Shown here: piece after piece, positions 11,914 to 24,340 of the stretch
Numbering within the stretch: the stretch's first letter is position 1
How the letters are laid out: every line of letters starts with the position of its first letter
NCBI GenBank assembly: GCA_013397115.1
Contig: VWZW01000996.1
Location: 322,092-386,091 of the forward strand
Length of the DNA stretch: 64,000 nucleotides
From: Edolisoma coerulescens
Taxonomy: Eukaryota > Chordata > Aves > Passeriformes > Campephagidae
Reading direction: 5' to 3'
Position numbers and translations under genes: made by a program
The notes under the pieces: model-generated
Told to the model about the DNA's origin: nothing
The model's database searches: none
What the model saw: the letters and a program-made list of their open reading frames with translations, nothing else

Positions 11914-14900
11914 TTCTCTCTGAAAACCTCATTTCAGTTTCAGGGAAATGATTATGACCTTCCTTGGTAGATTAGCTCACATGGCTTGCTTAGAAATTTT
12001 TTCTTCTTTGATGCAGATGATGGTTGATAGTCAAAAAGGGCCACTGAACAGGATGGCCACCATTCATATTTAATGGTTTAAGTCTCATTGAACTTGAAAT
12101 TCAAGATTTGAAATCTAATCTGGATTGGATGTTTCTTTTTACCTACTCAAGGTGTAGCACCTTTCAGGAAGGACATATGGATCTGCCTGTCTAATAGATT
12201 TCCTCCTATGTGTGCTAAATGGATAAAGTAACTTATTGGCTACTAGTCTACATTACTAGTTCTCCAAAGCACAGTACTTTTAGAAGAACTGAAAAATATT
12301 ACAGTTATTTTGGAGTAAGAGTTGTCTCCCTCATGCTTCACACAAGTCACAAGGGAAGTGAGTCTATTAGAAAAATCTCAAATTATTAAATATTTTGACA
12401 TCTGTTGATGTGAGGTCTTAAGGATTTAACAGAAGAATGCAACACTAATATAGAATGATAAAATTCCTTTATATATGTATAATACACAAACATCAGGAAT
12501 TCTTAAATCTTTATAGAGCTTAAAAAACTAATGCTAAGAAACAATCCTCTTTATGACACATCTTAACGTGATGTGATGCCACTTTCCAGCACTTGTCTAA
12601 GATGTAGTAAATATGGCTGAGGGAAAAAAAACATAAGAAAGAGAAAAAGAGACAGCTCTCTACACACTGTAGAGGCAAATACTGATAAACCGCTTACAGC
12701 CAGCAGATCTAGCTCCTCAACCAGCCTCAGAATTCTCAGGATTATAGTTCAGCTGTGAATGAAATAGAAATCCACTTTATCTATACCTGTTTCATGGTAG
12801 GCTATAGAAACACCGTTTCACTGAAACCATGTTGTTTTAATCAATTTTTCATCCTGGTTTATGAAAAAAATCAAGCCTTTTAGTTCTTTCTTTAAAAGGG
12901 AAAATGTTATTTAATTTTTAGCCGATGAGACTATGCTAAAAACGTATGTTCTACCGGCCTGTTCTGGTTTCAGTTATCTTCTGGGGGAGAAGATGAAGAG
13001 TACTTATGGAAAACAAAAATACCTAGAATGGTGGCTTGCAGTGCCTATCCTTCCCAGGTAGCAAGACAACTGGGGTTACCTCAGAAGTCTATTAGGTAAG
13101 AATTCATCCATCCGATCCTTCCCTCTTTGAATAAGATGAACATGTAGGATGAATGAAAATGAAAGTCAAAACAATTCTATCTAAAGTCTTAATAGCCTCT
13201 TTGGAGCACAGTGTGGGTTTTTTTTAAATATTCTTATTGTCCTGGATTTTCCTACTTGACTCTGTTCCTCCTTAGTCATTGATTTTACATATAGTTCCTT
13301 TAAGAGTGAACTAAAGTACTATGTTGGAAGAAAATCTGATTGATTAACCATTCATCTCAGTAGAAAAGTCAGGAACATATTTGAGTTCCATCAGCTTCAT
13401 ATATATACAGCTATAAAATGAGACGTAAATTGCAATAGATAGCAATTTCAAATAAAATGTGAAAAATTTTATGTAAGAGTGTAAGTGTTGAATGAGAGAG
13501 TTGAGTAAGAGTACTTTGCAACATATATGTAACTGTATATTCACTCTGTGCCCTTCCTTTGCTTTTTGGGTGATAGATAGCAGGATTATGTACCTTGAAG
13601 TTTAAAGGTGTAGCTAACAATGACCTATGAACACTATGAAACAATTGTCTATTTATAGGTTACTGCCTGCAATCAATACCACCTTCTGTTTAAGTTAATC
13701 AATGTTGTCTTTAATTGATTATCTTGGGTTGAAAACCTGCCAAAGTGCTGACTCCTGGGCAGGGGGATAGGGAACATACTTATTGCTGTTTGGTTTCCAT
13801 GCACTGCAAGATAATTTCAGTATTTATCCATGGTCAATGAAATATGAAGCAAAATAAATCTTTAACATCTGTTTCCTCATTGAGTATTTCTGTATCAACA
13901 GTGAAAGACAGATGAACTAGCCAGAGATATTTTAAATGTCTTCTATGGAATCTAGGTTTAAAAGCTAAACTATATTGGATAGTCTGTCAAGCCAAAAAAA
14001 TCAGCAAAACAAGTATCTTTAAAACTTGTGAGCTGGTAATGCTAGTAAGGCTTAGGAGAAATAAAATAAAATATTTAAATTAGTGTGCATAGAGCCAAGC
14101 ACTTTCTAAAATGTATAAAAATTAAGAGAACCTATTTTCAGAGATATATCTTCTGCAACAGTAATGAAATTCAAGGTGGTGCACTGAGATTAATGTTGTT
14201 ATTTATTATTATGTATATAATTTCATTGAAATGAATAGCACTGTTCACATGAATAATAAGTGCATGACCCTGACATTAATACAAGGTGTTACACAGTGAA
14301 GTAAAAAAAGCAACTGAAGTTTAAGGCACTAATCAGAGGGAAAATGGAGCATTATGTGTTACTGCAAATAAGAACATCGTTGAACCAGCAAATATTTTAG
14401 GAAGACTGAACAAAACCAAAGTAGAATCAGGTGGACTAACCAAAGGGAGTTAGTAAGGCAGCTCCATTAAATGTCACTGAGGGTTAGACACTAAAATTCT
14501 AATAGGGTCTCACCCTTAAACCACCACTAGGTCCGAAAATAAATTTTCTTTTGAGCATAAGAAAGACAAAAGAGAAGAGCAATGCAGAAAACATACTGCC
14601 CTTCAGCTTCTATAATTGAACAGTGCATGTGCATACATTTTCACCAATGTATCAATTTGATTGACAAACTCTGGCATGCAGAGAAGGATCAATAACAAAA
14701 CAGCAGATATCACTCCCCAGTGGGTCACTACAATGGCTTTGCTCCATTCTGTTGTCTTTCCCACATGTTTCTAGTACCTCAGATCACTACTCTTCTCTAG
14801 AGAGTTAGTGGAATAACCCAAAGGAGAGTAGTCACATGACAAAGGCAGTCCTTTCTTATGCCTGCAGTTAACCAAAACTGTAGAGACTGAAACCAGTTGT

Positions 14901-15449
14901 CTTACTGACCTTTAGAAATCTTAAAAATAGAAAACTTAAGGAAGAAACCTGATAATCAGCCAGGTAAAAAGCAAAATGGAAAAGCTACCCATCAGATGGC
15001 TGAAAGCCACGTTTTCACAAGATCCGTTATTTCACACTGGCAGGTCTTCATAGTGCTTGTTGACTCCTAAGCTAAATAAAAGAATTTTTACTGACAAATT
15101 AAATGGAAATGATTAGGTTCTTTGCTTGATTGGTTTTTTTTGTTTGTTTGCTTTTTAATCTGGCCTACTGGAACAACAGGCTAAATGGCCTAAAAAATCA
15201 CAGAAATGTTTATCTCCAAACAAGTCAGTCCACTGTTTTGTCACTGCTGCTTCACAGAACCGTTTTATATTTCTATGGGTCTAGAATAGTCAGCTGTTTG
15301 TTTCCATAAACAGCCTAGCTAAGTAACAGATGTTTCCTTGGGCAGTTATTCAACATATCTAGAAAAAAAAAATCCCTTTGCCTTCCAGGCTTCTGACAGC
15401 TTTGTTTCCAGCTCCTGACTTCTTTTCCCTGCTGAAATGTTCAACCTTT

Positions 15450-15565
15450 ATAGCAGGCCTGCACAACAGGTGGGCCGTGGGTCTCTTGCAGTTTGAAAAA
15501 CCATTTGTTTGGCCCTTCAGCTGCTGAGAAGCATCATGTACTGTTTGATTTGCCCAGCTGCCAAG
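15450..15565 (+). mobile_element. Possible DNA-transposon relic (GGCCC-type repeat)
   Basis: AGCAGGCCTGCACAACAGGT, GGGCCGTGGG, then CATTTGTTTGGCCCTTCAGC and TGCTGAGAAG resemble a dispersed vertebrate repeat in which TGCACAACATGTGGCCCG-type sequence is followed by TTTGGCCCNCCAGCTGCTG. CAGGCCTGCA could be a hAT-like terminus, but I see no matching inverted end or target duplication. The family is assigned from memory and is uncertain. Confidence 0.33.
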
Positions 15566-16280
15566 AGGCAGCAACAAGATGTCCAGCAGAAAATGCATAT
15601 CTCCTGGCTTGTCACTGATCCCTCAGAGTGCTTGTGCCTCCTAGTCAGCCACCTGGTCAACCAGCAGACACATGGCTCCAGATCATACACGCACACATTG
15701 CCTCGCAGGTCAAGGAAGTGACATATTAAGAAATATTTGGGATATTCAGAAGTAGTACTTGCCAGGGGAGGAGGTGAAACAGAGGTGGAAGGAAAATGAG
15801 AAAGCAACAATACAAGGGAAGCTGAAACAGAGTTGAAATGTGTCAACAGAGAAGAAGAAATGTCACACGGGAAAATGAAAATATATTTTCATTCTGCAAA
15901 TTACCTGATCCATTAATTTGAGAATTCTGGCTCTGTACTAAACCCAAGCACCTTTCTCCTGGAAGGCCCGTGCAACAACAAATGAGTAACAACAAATCCA
16001 TAGTACTTACTAAGTGGTGATAAAACCAGAATAACTGATGAGCAAGGGTCAATTGAATAAAAATGCAGAATTTACACGTTGATATTCACAGAGAGACATT
16101 TAGCAGTTCCAAGAGTTTTAATGAGGGAAAAAAGGCAAGAAAAATCTTGGTAAAATGTATAAAGAGTCAGGTGCTTTTCTTAGGTTTAATCAATTAATAC
16201 TTAGAGAACATATGGCCATTGTTTTACATGGCATTGTACAAATGGATGACCCCATCTTTAGGCAGCTCTGGATGCAAATG

Positions 16281-17300
16281 GAATTGGTTTTGATTAAGGG
16301 GGACATGGAAAGGAACAGACAGAAATGCAGAGATATGAGATAGAAGCTCTGGGAGAAAGATGCAATTATTGAAAGGACTCTAGAGATAAAAGAAATGTAC
16401 TTAACACTGGTCATCACAGTCAATATCATGAGGAAAACAAATGAAGAAAAGACTAAAGAGAAGACATCTTAGTTAAATGTGCTGCAAAGAACATTGATGT
16501 CCCTAGAAAAGAAAGAAATGTTCTGTCATTTGAGGATATTGAAAACTATTTTTAAAAAATCATTAGTTAATTTGAGAGTAGTCGTGCACTGGAAAATGTA
16601 TCCTATCTATGATTAGCACCCAACAGCAATCTTCTCTAAGTCTACAAACATGAGCTCATAAAAATACTCAAGATTTACAGAAATCAGGACAAGAAGTCTG
16701 ATGTGGTTGGAATTGGAAATAAGGACAGATAATGTGACTGGGGGAGTGACTGAGTGGCTAAATACATAGACAGAAACACAGAAACCAGGGCACTGGAAGA
16801 CACTGTGAAATAAAGTAATAAAAATGATTGGCTGACAATAACTGAGACTGACATTGGGGGACTGAATTATTTGTATTAATAGACAAGAACAGAACCAGTG
16901 GTTAAGAATAGAAGGAAAGAGGAGAGACAGAACACAGGGCAAAAAAGTCAAGTAAAGTCATCTGAAGTTTCTTAGAGGGAGAAATCTTGGTGAGTAGCTG
17001 GACATGTGGCATACGGATAGAGTGTTATGAGTCAGAATCTGGAGACATCCGGATCTTGATTAACAAGGATATTAGGCATAAGAAGACAAAACTTTAGAGG
17101 CTGGAATTATGACTGGATGTAAAAAGAAACTTGCATTGAAAGGTGTGAGAGAAAAAGGGTTAAGAAAAAGATTATAAAATTTGAAAGTTGATATTAAGAC
17201 TGATAGAAAACCCAGGAATGAGAGAGAACCAAGAAGAAAGCTTGATGGAGACACTGTTAGAGGTGATACATGTTCCAAGAAAAATGAAAGGAAGATTGTG
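16281..17300 (+). other. Purine-rich block 1
   Basis: About 1 kb in which A and G clearly dominate the plus strand, with repeated GAAAG, GGAGA, AGACAG and GGAAG words but no fixed period. The DACH1 sense strand is correspondingly pyrimidine-rich, and only that strand has open frames (for example 16613-16951 and 17072-17311), which is expected from composition. No coding homology was recognised. Confidence 0.6.
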
Positions 17301-18639
17301 CCCAAGAGCATGAAATGTATCCCATGATTGTCTTTATCTCAGCAAGTATCCGTAAAGTCCCACAGCAAAATGGTCATTCCTTAGGCCACACTGCTCATAT
17401 TAAGGTATTACAGTTCATCAGTTACTTGGTTTGCTTTATCACTGTGAATGTTAAGATTCAATTCCATATGGTTTTCAGAGGTTGTCTCACAGTGAAACTT
17501 CTGATTTTGTAGTTTACTTTTTAAGAACACAACCCTAGAGGATAGTTATCTAGGACATTTATGAAGCAAAGCCCTCAGCTGTTAGGAAATGCCAAAATTA
17601 AGACTTAATATATGGAAGAAATTTAGACAATCATTCACAACTATTCTGTAAAGCATGATGTCCCATGATGGAAGTATTATATATAAACCAAGCATTACAT
17701 AAAACATTAGAGCACACACTGACCACTGAAGATGAAGAAAATATTGGATAGATATCCATTTATTCACCTATATTTTTGTCCCCTGCACTGAATGAGACAA
17801 GGTATTGTGAAAAATACAGTATCTAATCATATAATTAAAGATTGTATCATGACACATACACAAAGACAGTTGAACAAAGGTGCGGAAGACAACCTTAATT
17901 CTATCGTTTCCTAATTTTGGAATGCTTGACTTCACAGCCTTGATAATGGCCTTTTCCAATAAAGGTTTTGATCTCATAAAAAATATCATCACATATTTCC
18001 ACACACTTTTGTCCAAGATTTATACATCAGAAATAGAACTGTGTGCAGTAGCTTCACAGAACCACCAAAAGTTCCTTTTCATTGTGGAAATCCTTCAGAT
18101 ACCCATCTTTCAAACACAAATATAACAAGAAAGAATCAAGGATTATCAGTTGCTGAGATTATTATGTGGATTTTGCTTGTTGAAAAATACATTAAACAAG
18201 TTTCAAACCAATGCAGAAACAATTTAGGTTAGGTTTCCAGCCAAATGACTGAAGCTGTATATAAGTAATTTTCATTTATGTGGAGGGCAAGTGCAGGGCA
18301 GCTTTCCCCTAATATCTGGGCAGCAAAATGCAAACACTAGGTTCTTGCAATGGGCGAATTTAAATCATAATTTCTTTCTTGCTCTTGTTCAGTAGCCTTC
18401 AAAGGCTTTACAAGGAACTTCATGCAGGACCCTGCAGTCAGTGTGTTGAATTGCTGTTATTTTCTTTCTCTATTCCTGGATCTGTTCAACATCTCTACTT
18501 CCTGCCTTGTCCCTTCTGGGAGGGGAGAAAGACAGATGGTCCTGGAAGGTTTTGTACGCATGGTAGCTGAGTGGGTCTTTTTCTTACATCAGGAAAGTAT
18601 AATCTGAAACCACTTAGCATTACACTTAACTGAATGATT

Positions 18640-19500
18640 AATATGAGTCTAGAGAAGAGGTGGAGAACTAAAGAAAGGCAAGACATCAGTGAGAAAGGGC
18701 TTTCATTTTGCTAAGGGACAGGGAGAGCAGATAACAGACGTATCTGAAGAAAGGCTGGTAATGTGCTAGAAGAAAAAAATAATATTTGCAGCAGAATAAG
18801 GAACTGAGGTGTGAAAATTTGACCAATGGATAAGGAAAAGAAATTTTCTACTAGATGAGCATACATAGCTGAGGAAAAAATTGACTGAGAGTGAGCAGGA
18901 TGGAAGAACTTTGAGGACATGGAAAATGCAAAGGGTCTCTTGCAACAAAAACAGACATTTGGGGTAAAAAACCAGATAGACCTGAGAATTCAGGGAACAG
19001 AGCAGGGTAAGAAGACATAGGAGAAAATGATGGAGCTGATTTCAGGAGCAGCTGGAATGATGGCATGTAGAAGTTGGAAATTATTTGAAAGAAAGCAGAA
19101 AAGGTACAAGCTGAGGCAATTGCTAGTAAATTTGAAATAAATGGAAAAGACAAAAAAAATAGCAGCATGAAAGAAGGAAAATTTGATTTATCTTCCTGTT
19201 CTTACCAGGATAGATTTGGGACAAAAGCACAAAACTATTTCTGAATGATTTGGGAAAAGGAAAACATGACAGGAACACGACAAGGAAAGAATGGTCAATG
19301 ATGAAGATGGTGCAGAACTAGAACATGTTTAGAGGGTTTTAGATAATGTGTAAAGCGATTTGTGTTTACATGGAATGAAAATGAAGGTACAGGACTTGGG
19401 AGGGAAACTGCTGGGAGAGAGAAAATTGGGAATGTGGGATATATAGAGGAAAAGAAAATACAATAATGTAGGCAGGCAAATACATGGTAAGTAAACAGAT
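18640..19500 (+). other. Purine-rich block 2
   Basis: The same character as the block at 16.3 kb: AG-dominated plus strand with GAAGAAAGG, GGAGAAAATG and AGAAAGCAGAAAAGG words, aperiodic, with minus-strand shadow frames (18851-19168 and others). It may be a diverged copy of the other purine-rich blocks; I could not align them by eye. Confidence 0.6.
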
Positions 19501-20527
19501 GGCGAAGAAAAAAATCAGTGGAAATAAGAAAATAAAAGCAGCAGTAAATGTCATTGTTCTAGTGCTTAGTAAGAGGTCTGGTAACAAAACAGTATATAAA
19601 AGTCAAACATTATCTTTGTATGGTACCTTTTTGTGTGGGATGAGGGGGTCTTGGGAAACCGGATTGGGAGCTAGGCATAGGCATCTAGTGAACCTACAAT
19701 ATGTATGGAGAAGAGGATAATCTGCTTTATTATTATTTAAAACAGAAGCAAAGAAAACATTTAAAACTAGTGTCTACACCAGTTCCTAATAGTTGAGTAT
19801 CTGTTTGTATCTCTTAAAAAAATACATAAGTACATCTGAGACCTATATTTGAATTATTTATTATGATTATTTGTTAACATTTTATGGATATTGCAGCAAA
19901 ATGTTATCTACTCAGTATTTAAAAAACTCAAACCCAACCCTAAAATACTCTGCATTGCTTCTTTTTATAGGCTTGTATTCAAATTCCTTTTTATTATCGC
20001 TCCCATTTTACAAAAGACTTTACATGCACTAAAAGTGAATCTAAATGAGTGTGCTACATGGTGAAAAAATAGAACAGAACATACCCCCTTATTGACAAAT
20101 GCAATTATCTTCTACGCTTAAATTAGTCCTATTCCTTACTCTTCAAAGTGATACTTAAAAATAGCAACATTAGATATAACTTCAAGTTGACAAGTATCCA
20201 TTTATTCATAGTAAATACTAAACAAAATCATTAGTTTTAATTATTATTTTCTTGCATAATATTTTCTTAAATGCTGAAATTACACTTTGTATTTCAATTA
20301 TATCACTTCCCTACAGAGCACTGCAGCTTTCCTACCTTTGTTTGCTTAGTTATAGAACTGCATAGCATGCTCAACACAGTAAATTGAAAAATGATTGTGG
20401 ATAAAAAGACTGTTACCCCAGGCATGCTTTGATATTGAGACACAGATACATTTTTGAGAGGAATATGAAAGTATTTCCCTAGTAAGTATTTTTTTTCCCA
20501 GAACCTGAAAGATGCAAGAGGTGGTAT

Positions 20528-20606
20528 TATATTTTTAATTGTGGAATATACTGTATATAGAATAATATAATATAATAAATATTAGTATATAATATTTATT
20601 TTATAG
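20528..20606 (+). repeat. AT-rich low-complexity stretch
   Basis: Almost only A and T, including TATAATATAATA-type words (20564-20590), with a few G. This could be an unwinding-prone or nuclear-matrix-attachment-like stretch, but composition alone does not show function. Confidence 0.7.
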
Positions 20607-20885
20607 TGCATACGAAAGTATACAAAATACCTTTTACAGATAAACTGTAAGGGTACAATTGAAATTTTGTGTAATTGTGACAATATGGTCTTTGTTGCCC
20701 CAAATGAAATCCAAGAAAGTGTTGGAAAAAGGTTTCATCCGTTGGAAAGCTTTTGTAGAGTTTTGCAGGTAAAGAACCCCATCTGTACTGAGCATGCTTT
20801 ACTCCAGTGCTGCAGGAATGAAGTGGTTCTTTTCCCACAATTCTTTCTCCTCACTCCTGCCTACAATTGCCATGCTAAATACTGA

Positions 20886-21420
20886 AATACGAACAGAATG
20901 CTCTCAGTGCTTCCTGCCCTGACATCCAGGCAGGCACACAAAAAGAAACAGAAATGTACTGAAAACGGTAGGGAATGTGAGCCTGACAGGGAGACAGGGA
21001 AAGCAGACACTACAGGTGGAGATGTGGTTGGCAACAGGGAAGGCTGGTAACAGGGAATGTCAATGCAGCTCTTGAACTGACTAGGTAAGGGGAGGAGGCA
21101 ACAGGAAGGGTCAGACAGAGCCAGGGGGCTTGGGGTCACTGAGAGAGAAAGAGCTGTAATTAAGGAAATAATCAGGGTGGCATGAAACCAAGCTCAGAAG
21201 AGAATGCTGGAAGAATGTGAAATTAGGAAAAAAGAAGCGCAATGTAATGTAGAACAAGGAAAACAGTCAGATTAGCAATTGACAAAAGGTGGGATTGGAG
21301 GGAGGAGGAAGAAAGTAGGAGGAACTGGGACAGATACACAGGGATACATAGTAAGGGGGACACAGAGAAAAGGGAGTTTATGGTGAACGGAAATCCTCGT
21401 TCCAGTATTGGAAATGAACA
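20886..21420 (+). other. Purine-rich block 3
   Basis: GA-rich, slightly higher in G than the two blocks before it (GACAGGGAGACAGGG at 20987-21001, GGAGGGAGGAGGAAG at 21297-21311). Shadow frames occur on the minus strand only. There is no recognised repeat family. Confidence 0.6.
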
Positions 21421-23659
21421 CAAAGCGTCCTGACATTTGGCATGACTTGCCTGCTATTAACTGTTTCTTGAACTATTTCTGAAGCCTGTCACCCTATAAT
21501 GACTGATTTACAATGACAATATGTTCCTACAGTTACATTTGTGTTGTAGGGTTATATATTGCTGTAGATCTAAAAGTTCTGAACTGCTGTACAATGATTG
21601 AGCCGAATACATTAAACTGTAAGACATGACAACTGTATTTCTTGCTTCTTCTTTCCTTTTTCTTAAAAACCCTCTGCTTTAGTTATATGTTAGGAGTGCA
21701 AAGTAGATACAGGAAATGTCAGAATTAAGGTTGCCTTTGCAATGTGATTCAATATCACAATCAGAAAATATCATGGTCCAGCTTTGAATTAAATAATCAT
21801 CTGTAGATTTTAGTTTTGTTTTAATGTGCATCACCTTGGACAGATGAATCAAGGAAAAGTCATTAGTGAGAATGTCTCCTGCAAACCCTTGATTTCATTT
21901 ATTGCAAAAATGGAAATATATGAAATTAGCAATAGTAGGCAGAGGATAGCTGGGAAAGAATGCACAATTATTGTTCAAAAGCTGAAATGCTCTTCCTATA
22001 TAGTTTGGAATAAGTCCTTTAGAATACATAATTCAAAATTGTGTTGCTCATATTATAAATATTATAAATACCCAGCTTGATATTTCAGCCTATGAGCAAA
22101 ACTGAACTCAACAGGAACAGTGATTTGATTACACCTGAATACTTTTGCCAAAAATGCAAAGTATCCTGAAAAATTAGGTCCTTGATACTTGACAGTTAAG
22201 TAATATGTCATCTTAATCTGTCTTTGACTCTGTTTCCCAGCTATTGAATTGGAATACTCCGAATTTCACTTCTTTGCAAGAATGCTCTGAAGATGGAACA
22301 ATTAATGTTTGCAATGAGTGCAAGTACTGCAGCAACCAGTGCAGCAGCATGGCCTCCCAAGAAATTAGAAATCTGTTTTAAGATCAAAAGAAGTAACAAA
22401 ATGTCTGGATTATAACAAAATGAGATAATAGCTGAATTCTTACTGAATGAATTATGTCAAATGGTGCTTTGAATAACGTATACATTTTACGGAAAGGAAG
22501 GCAGGATTCTGGGATAAAAAACCTCATAACATGATTCACTTCCCAGGCAACATTTAATCTGGCATATTCCAACTTCTGTGTTATTGACTTTGCAGATGTA
22601 ACTTGCTTTAAATGTCTTTGTTTATATATATGTGTTTGTCTTTCATAAGAACTTATTGCATATTTATTATTTATTTATATGTTCAATCCATTAAAGCTTC
22701 TTGACTTTTTTATTCTGTTGTTACAGCCTTCTTGTGGCACACCAGTAATAACTCCTTGGAAGTTAGAAAATGTGATCAAACAACACACAGAAGATGTCAA
22801 ATGATACTGTTAAGATGATTGACTTCAAAATGCAAAATAAAGGCAACTGAGTGTGATTACTGGAGCTAATCCTTTTAGGCTTGCCTCTGAAAAATGCACC
22901 TTCATTTACAGTTGAAAACAATTGCTATTTTTAATGTTTAGTATTCATGTAGGTAGATTTAGCCTGTTGATAAGAATAGATATTATAACATAAATACTAT
23001 CTTCAAAATTTGCTCTTTACTAATACTTGATGTTTGCAATGTATATACACATCTAGATTCACGGGGGAAGTAATATGGCTCTCTTTAGTATTTCATGTAT
23101 AAATTTATTCAGCAGATTTGTTTTATTAAAATGTAAATAATGGGATGTGGTAAGTGAAAAATCCAAGATGGGAATAAACAGCTTATTTATTGTTAATGCT
23201 CAGAGCAGCTTATTGAATCACACCTTTCAGTAACCGCCACTGACTATTAGCTATGAAATTCTCATCATGCCTTGAATGTTACCCATTAGGTTTAGCCATT
23301 TGTACAGTTAAAAGGCTCAAGATGCTTCAAATATACCTTTAAAAACATTATTAACTCAAATCAAACTGCACATATTCACAAAAACTGCATTCAACATGTA
23401 TGAGATTCAACCCAATACTGCTTCAAATTAATTATTCTTCTTTAATTGCTCTGTATAAACAGAAATGACCTATTAATTTAAAGAAAATCTATCAGCACAG
23501 AATGTATTCTCTCTTATAAACAAGCAAGATGAACTTGACCTTGTTTGAACTTGTTTTGATGCGGCCCAGATGGTAGGCTACATGCTTGAATAGCACTCTA
23601 AAGCTGAGGAAAAACTCATATAGCAAGATCTAGATTTATAGCCTTTTGCAAATTCCTAC

Positions 23660-23728
23660 CTTGTATTGTCCTTTCAGCATCTGTTCTGCCCCCGCTGCGG
23701 TCAGCTTCTATCTCTGGGGTCAGAGAGT
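23660..23728 (-). CDS. DACH1: DACH1 coding exon D (C-terminal tail, penultimate coding exon)
   Basis: 69-nt exon, too short for ordinary ORF detection. Acceptor TGTTTCTAG ends at 23729 and the donor is CAAG|GTAGGA (G at 23659). It enters with two bases completing Asp after the G from exon C and reads SLTPEIEADRSGGRTDAERT followed by Ile-Gln, leaving one base (phase 1). This is the acidic, non-helical DACH1 tail after the coiled coil. In known DACH1 proteins about twelve residues follow (GRLYLKTTVMY-like) in a last exon that carries the 3' UTR. I looked for that sequence on the minus strand down to position 1 and did not find it, so the last intron should exceed 23.6 kb. The exon is only 468 nt from exon C, against kilobase-scale introns elsewhere. 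Confidence 0.95.
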
Positions 23729-24196
23729 CTAGAAACACAGAAAGGTAAGACTGACACATATTTCATTTGATTCTTATAGCCCTTTTTACAACCTGTTACT
23801 CCAATGCTGAATTACAATACAATCAACCTTTGTCAGTTTTTTTAATGTTGAACAATGACTGGAGGCCAGGACAATTTTTTGTTGGACTGGGAAGATTAAT
23901 GAGCAATAGATTTTTCAAGCATAAAGGGGGGGGAGAAAAAAAGAAAGAAAAAAAATTGACTTCTCAAGCTAATAATACAAAATTGTCCTAGTTTGAACAT
24001 TCTCTCCAGTGAGTTTATTTGCACATACTGTATAAAGTAACAAAGCAATAAAGAGAGAGGTATCACTTGTATGAAGGAAAGAAAGGAGATTTGGGTTTTT
24101 TCCCTTTCCATCATGTTATAAATTTTCAACATAACAAGATTCTTTTGGCACTTAAATTGAAAGTTAATGACACAGAGGCAAAAATTGGTTTCTTAC
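23729..24196 (-). other. DACH1: DACH1 intron between exons C and D (468 nt, phase 1)
   Basis: Very short compared with its neighbours. On the sense strand it carries a long pyrimidine tract (complement of 23926-23957, including eight consecutive C) followed by a CCCAG trinucleotide context at 23887-23891, which looks like an unused or cryptic acceptor about 160 nt upstream of exon D. Confidence 0.9.
23926..23957 (+). repeat. G8 and A-rich purine tract within the 468-nt intron
   Basis: Eight consecutive G (23926-23933) are followed by A-rich GA sequence. On the DACH1 sense strand this is a strong polypyrimidine tract that could bind PTB-type factors (inference). Confidence 0.85.
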
Positions 24197-24340
24197 CATT
24201 TAGGACCCTGAGACTATCTGTTGAAGCTGCCTGTTTCAGTGTTTGTTCTGCTTGCTCTCGTCGTTTAGTCTCAAATTCAAGTGCTTCCTGCAATTTCCTC
24301 TTTGCCTTCTTTTCCTTCTTTAGCCTTTTCTGAATTATTG
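24197..24340 (-). CDS. DACH1: DACH1 internal coding exon C (Dachbox-C coiled coil, second half)
   Basis: 144-nt exon with acceptor CTTTTCACAG (ending 24341) and a strong donor AATG|GTAAGA (G at 24196). Intron phase is 1 on both sides. The split first codon with exon B makes Ala, then IIQKRLKKEKKAKRKLQEAL, EFETKRREQAEQTLKQAAST and DSLRVLN follow. The run of Lys/Arg (KRLKKEKKAKRK) followed by Glu-rich heptads is the hallmark second half of Dachbox-C, nearly identical in DACH1 and DACH2; the ending STDSLRVLN is the DACH1 form (DACH2 has SDSGLRMLK, from memory). The basic cluster could also contribute to nuclear localisation (inference). The plus-strand open frame at 24067-24333 is a shadow of this exon. 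Confidence 0.97.

Larger units (their letters stand above)
1..23659 (-). other. DACH1: DACH1 last visible intron (partial, more than 23.6 kb)
   Basis: Runs from the exon D donor to the window edge; the terminal exon was searched for and not seen. Contents listed separately: a G-rich run (0.8 kb), a possible CR1 relic (1.14 kb), an L2/MIR-type tail (3.66 kb), a POU-octamer cluster (6.5-6.7 kb), a coding-like relic (8.4-9.5 kb), a possible DNA-transposon relic (15.45 kb), purine-rich blocks (16.3-21.4 kb) and an AT-only stretch (20.5 kb). Intervals 9.6-15.4 kb and 21.5-23.6 kb show nothing I can name beyond AT-rich unique-looking DNA. Confidence 0.8.

Noticed and set aside
16613..16951. 112-codon minus-strand Ser/Phe/Leu-rich frame that looks like membrane protein.
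   Set aside because: The opposite strand is purine-rich, so the hydrophobic Ser/Phe/Leu composition follows from pyrimidine-rich codons.
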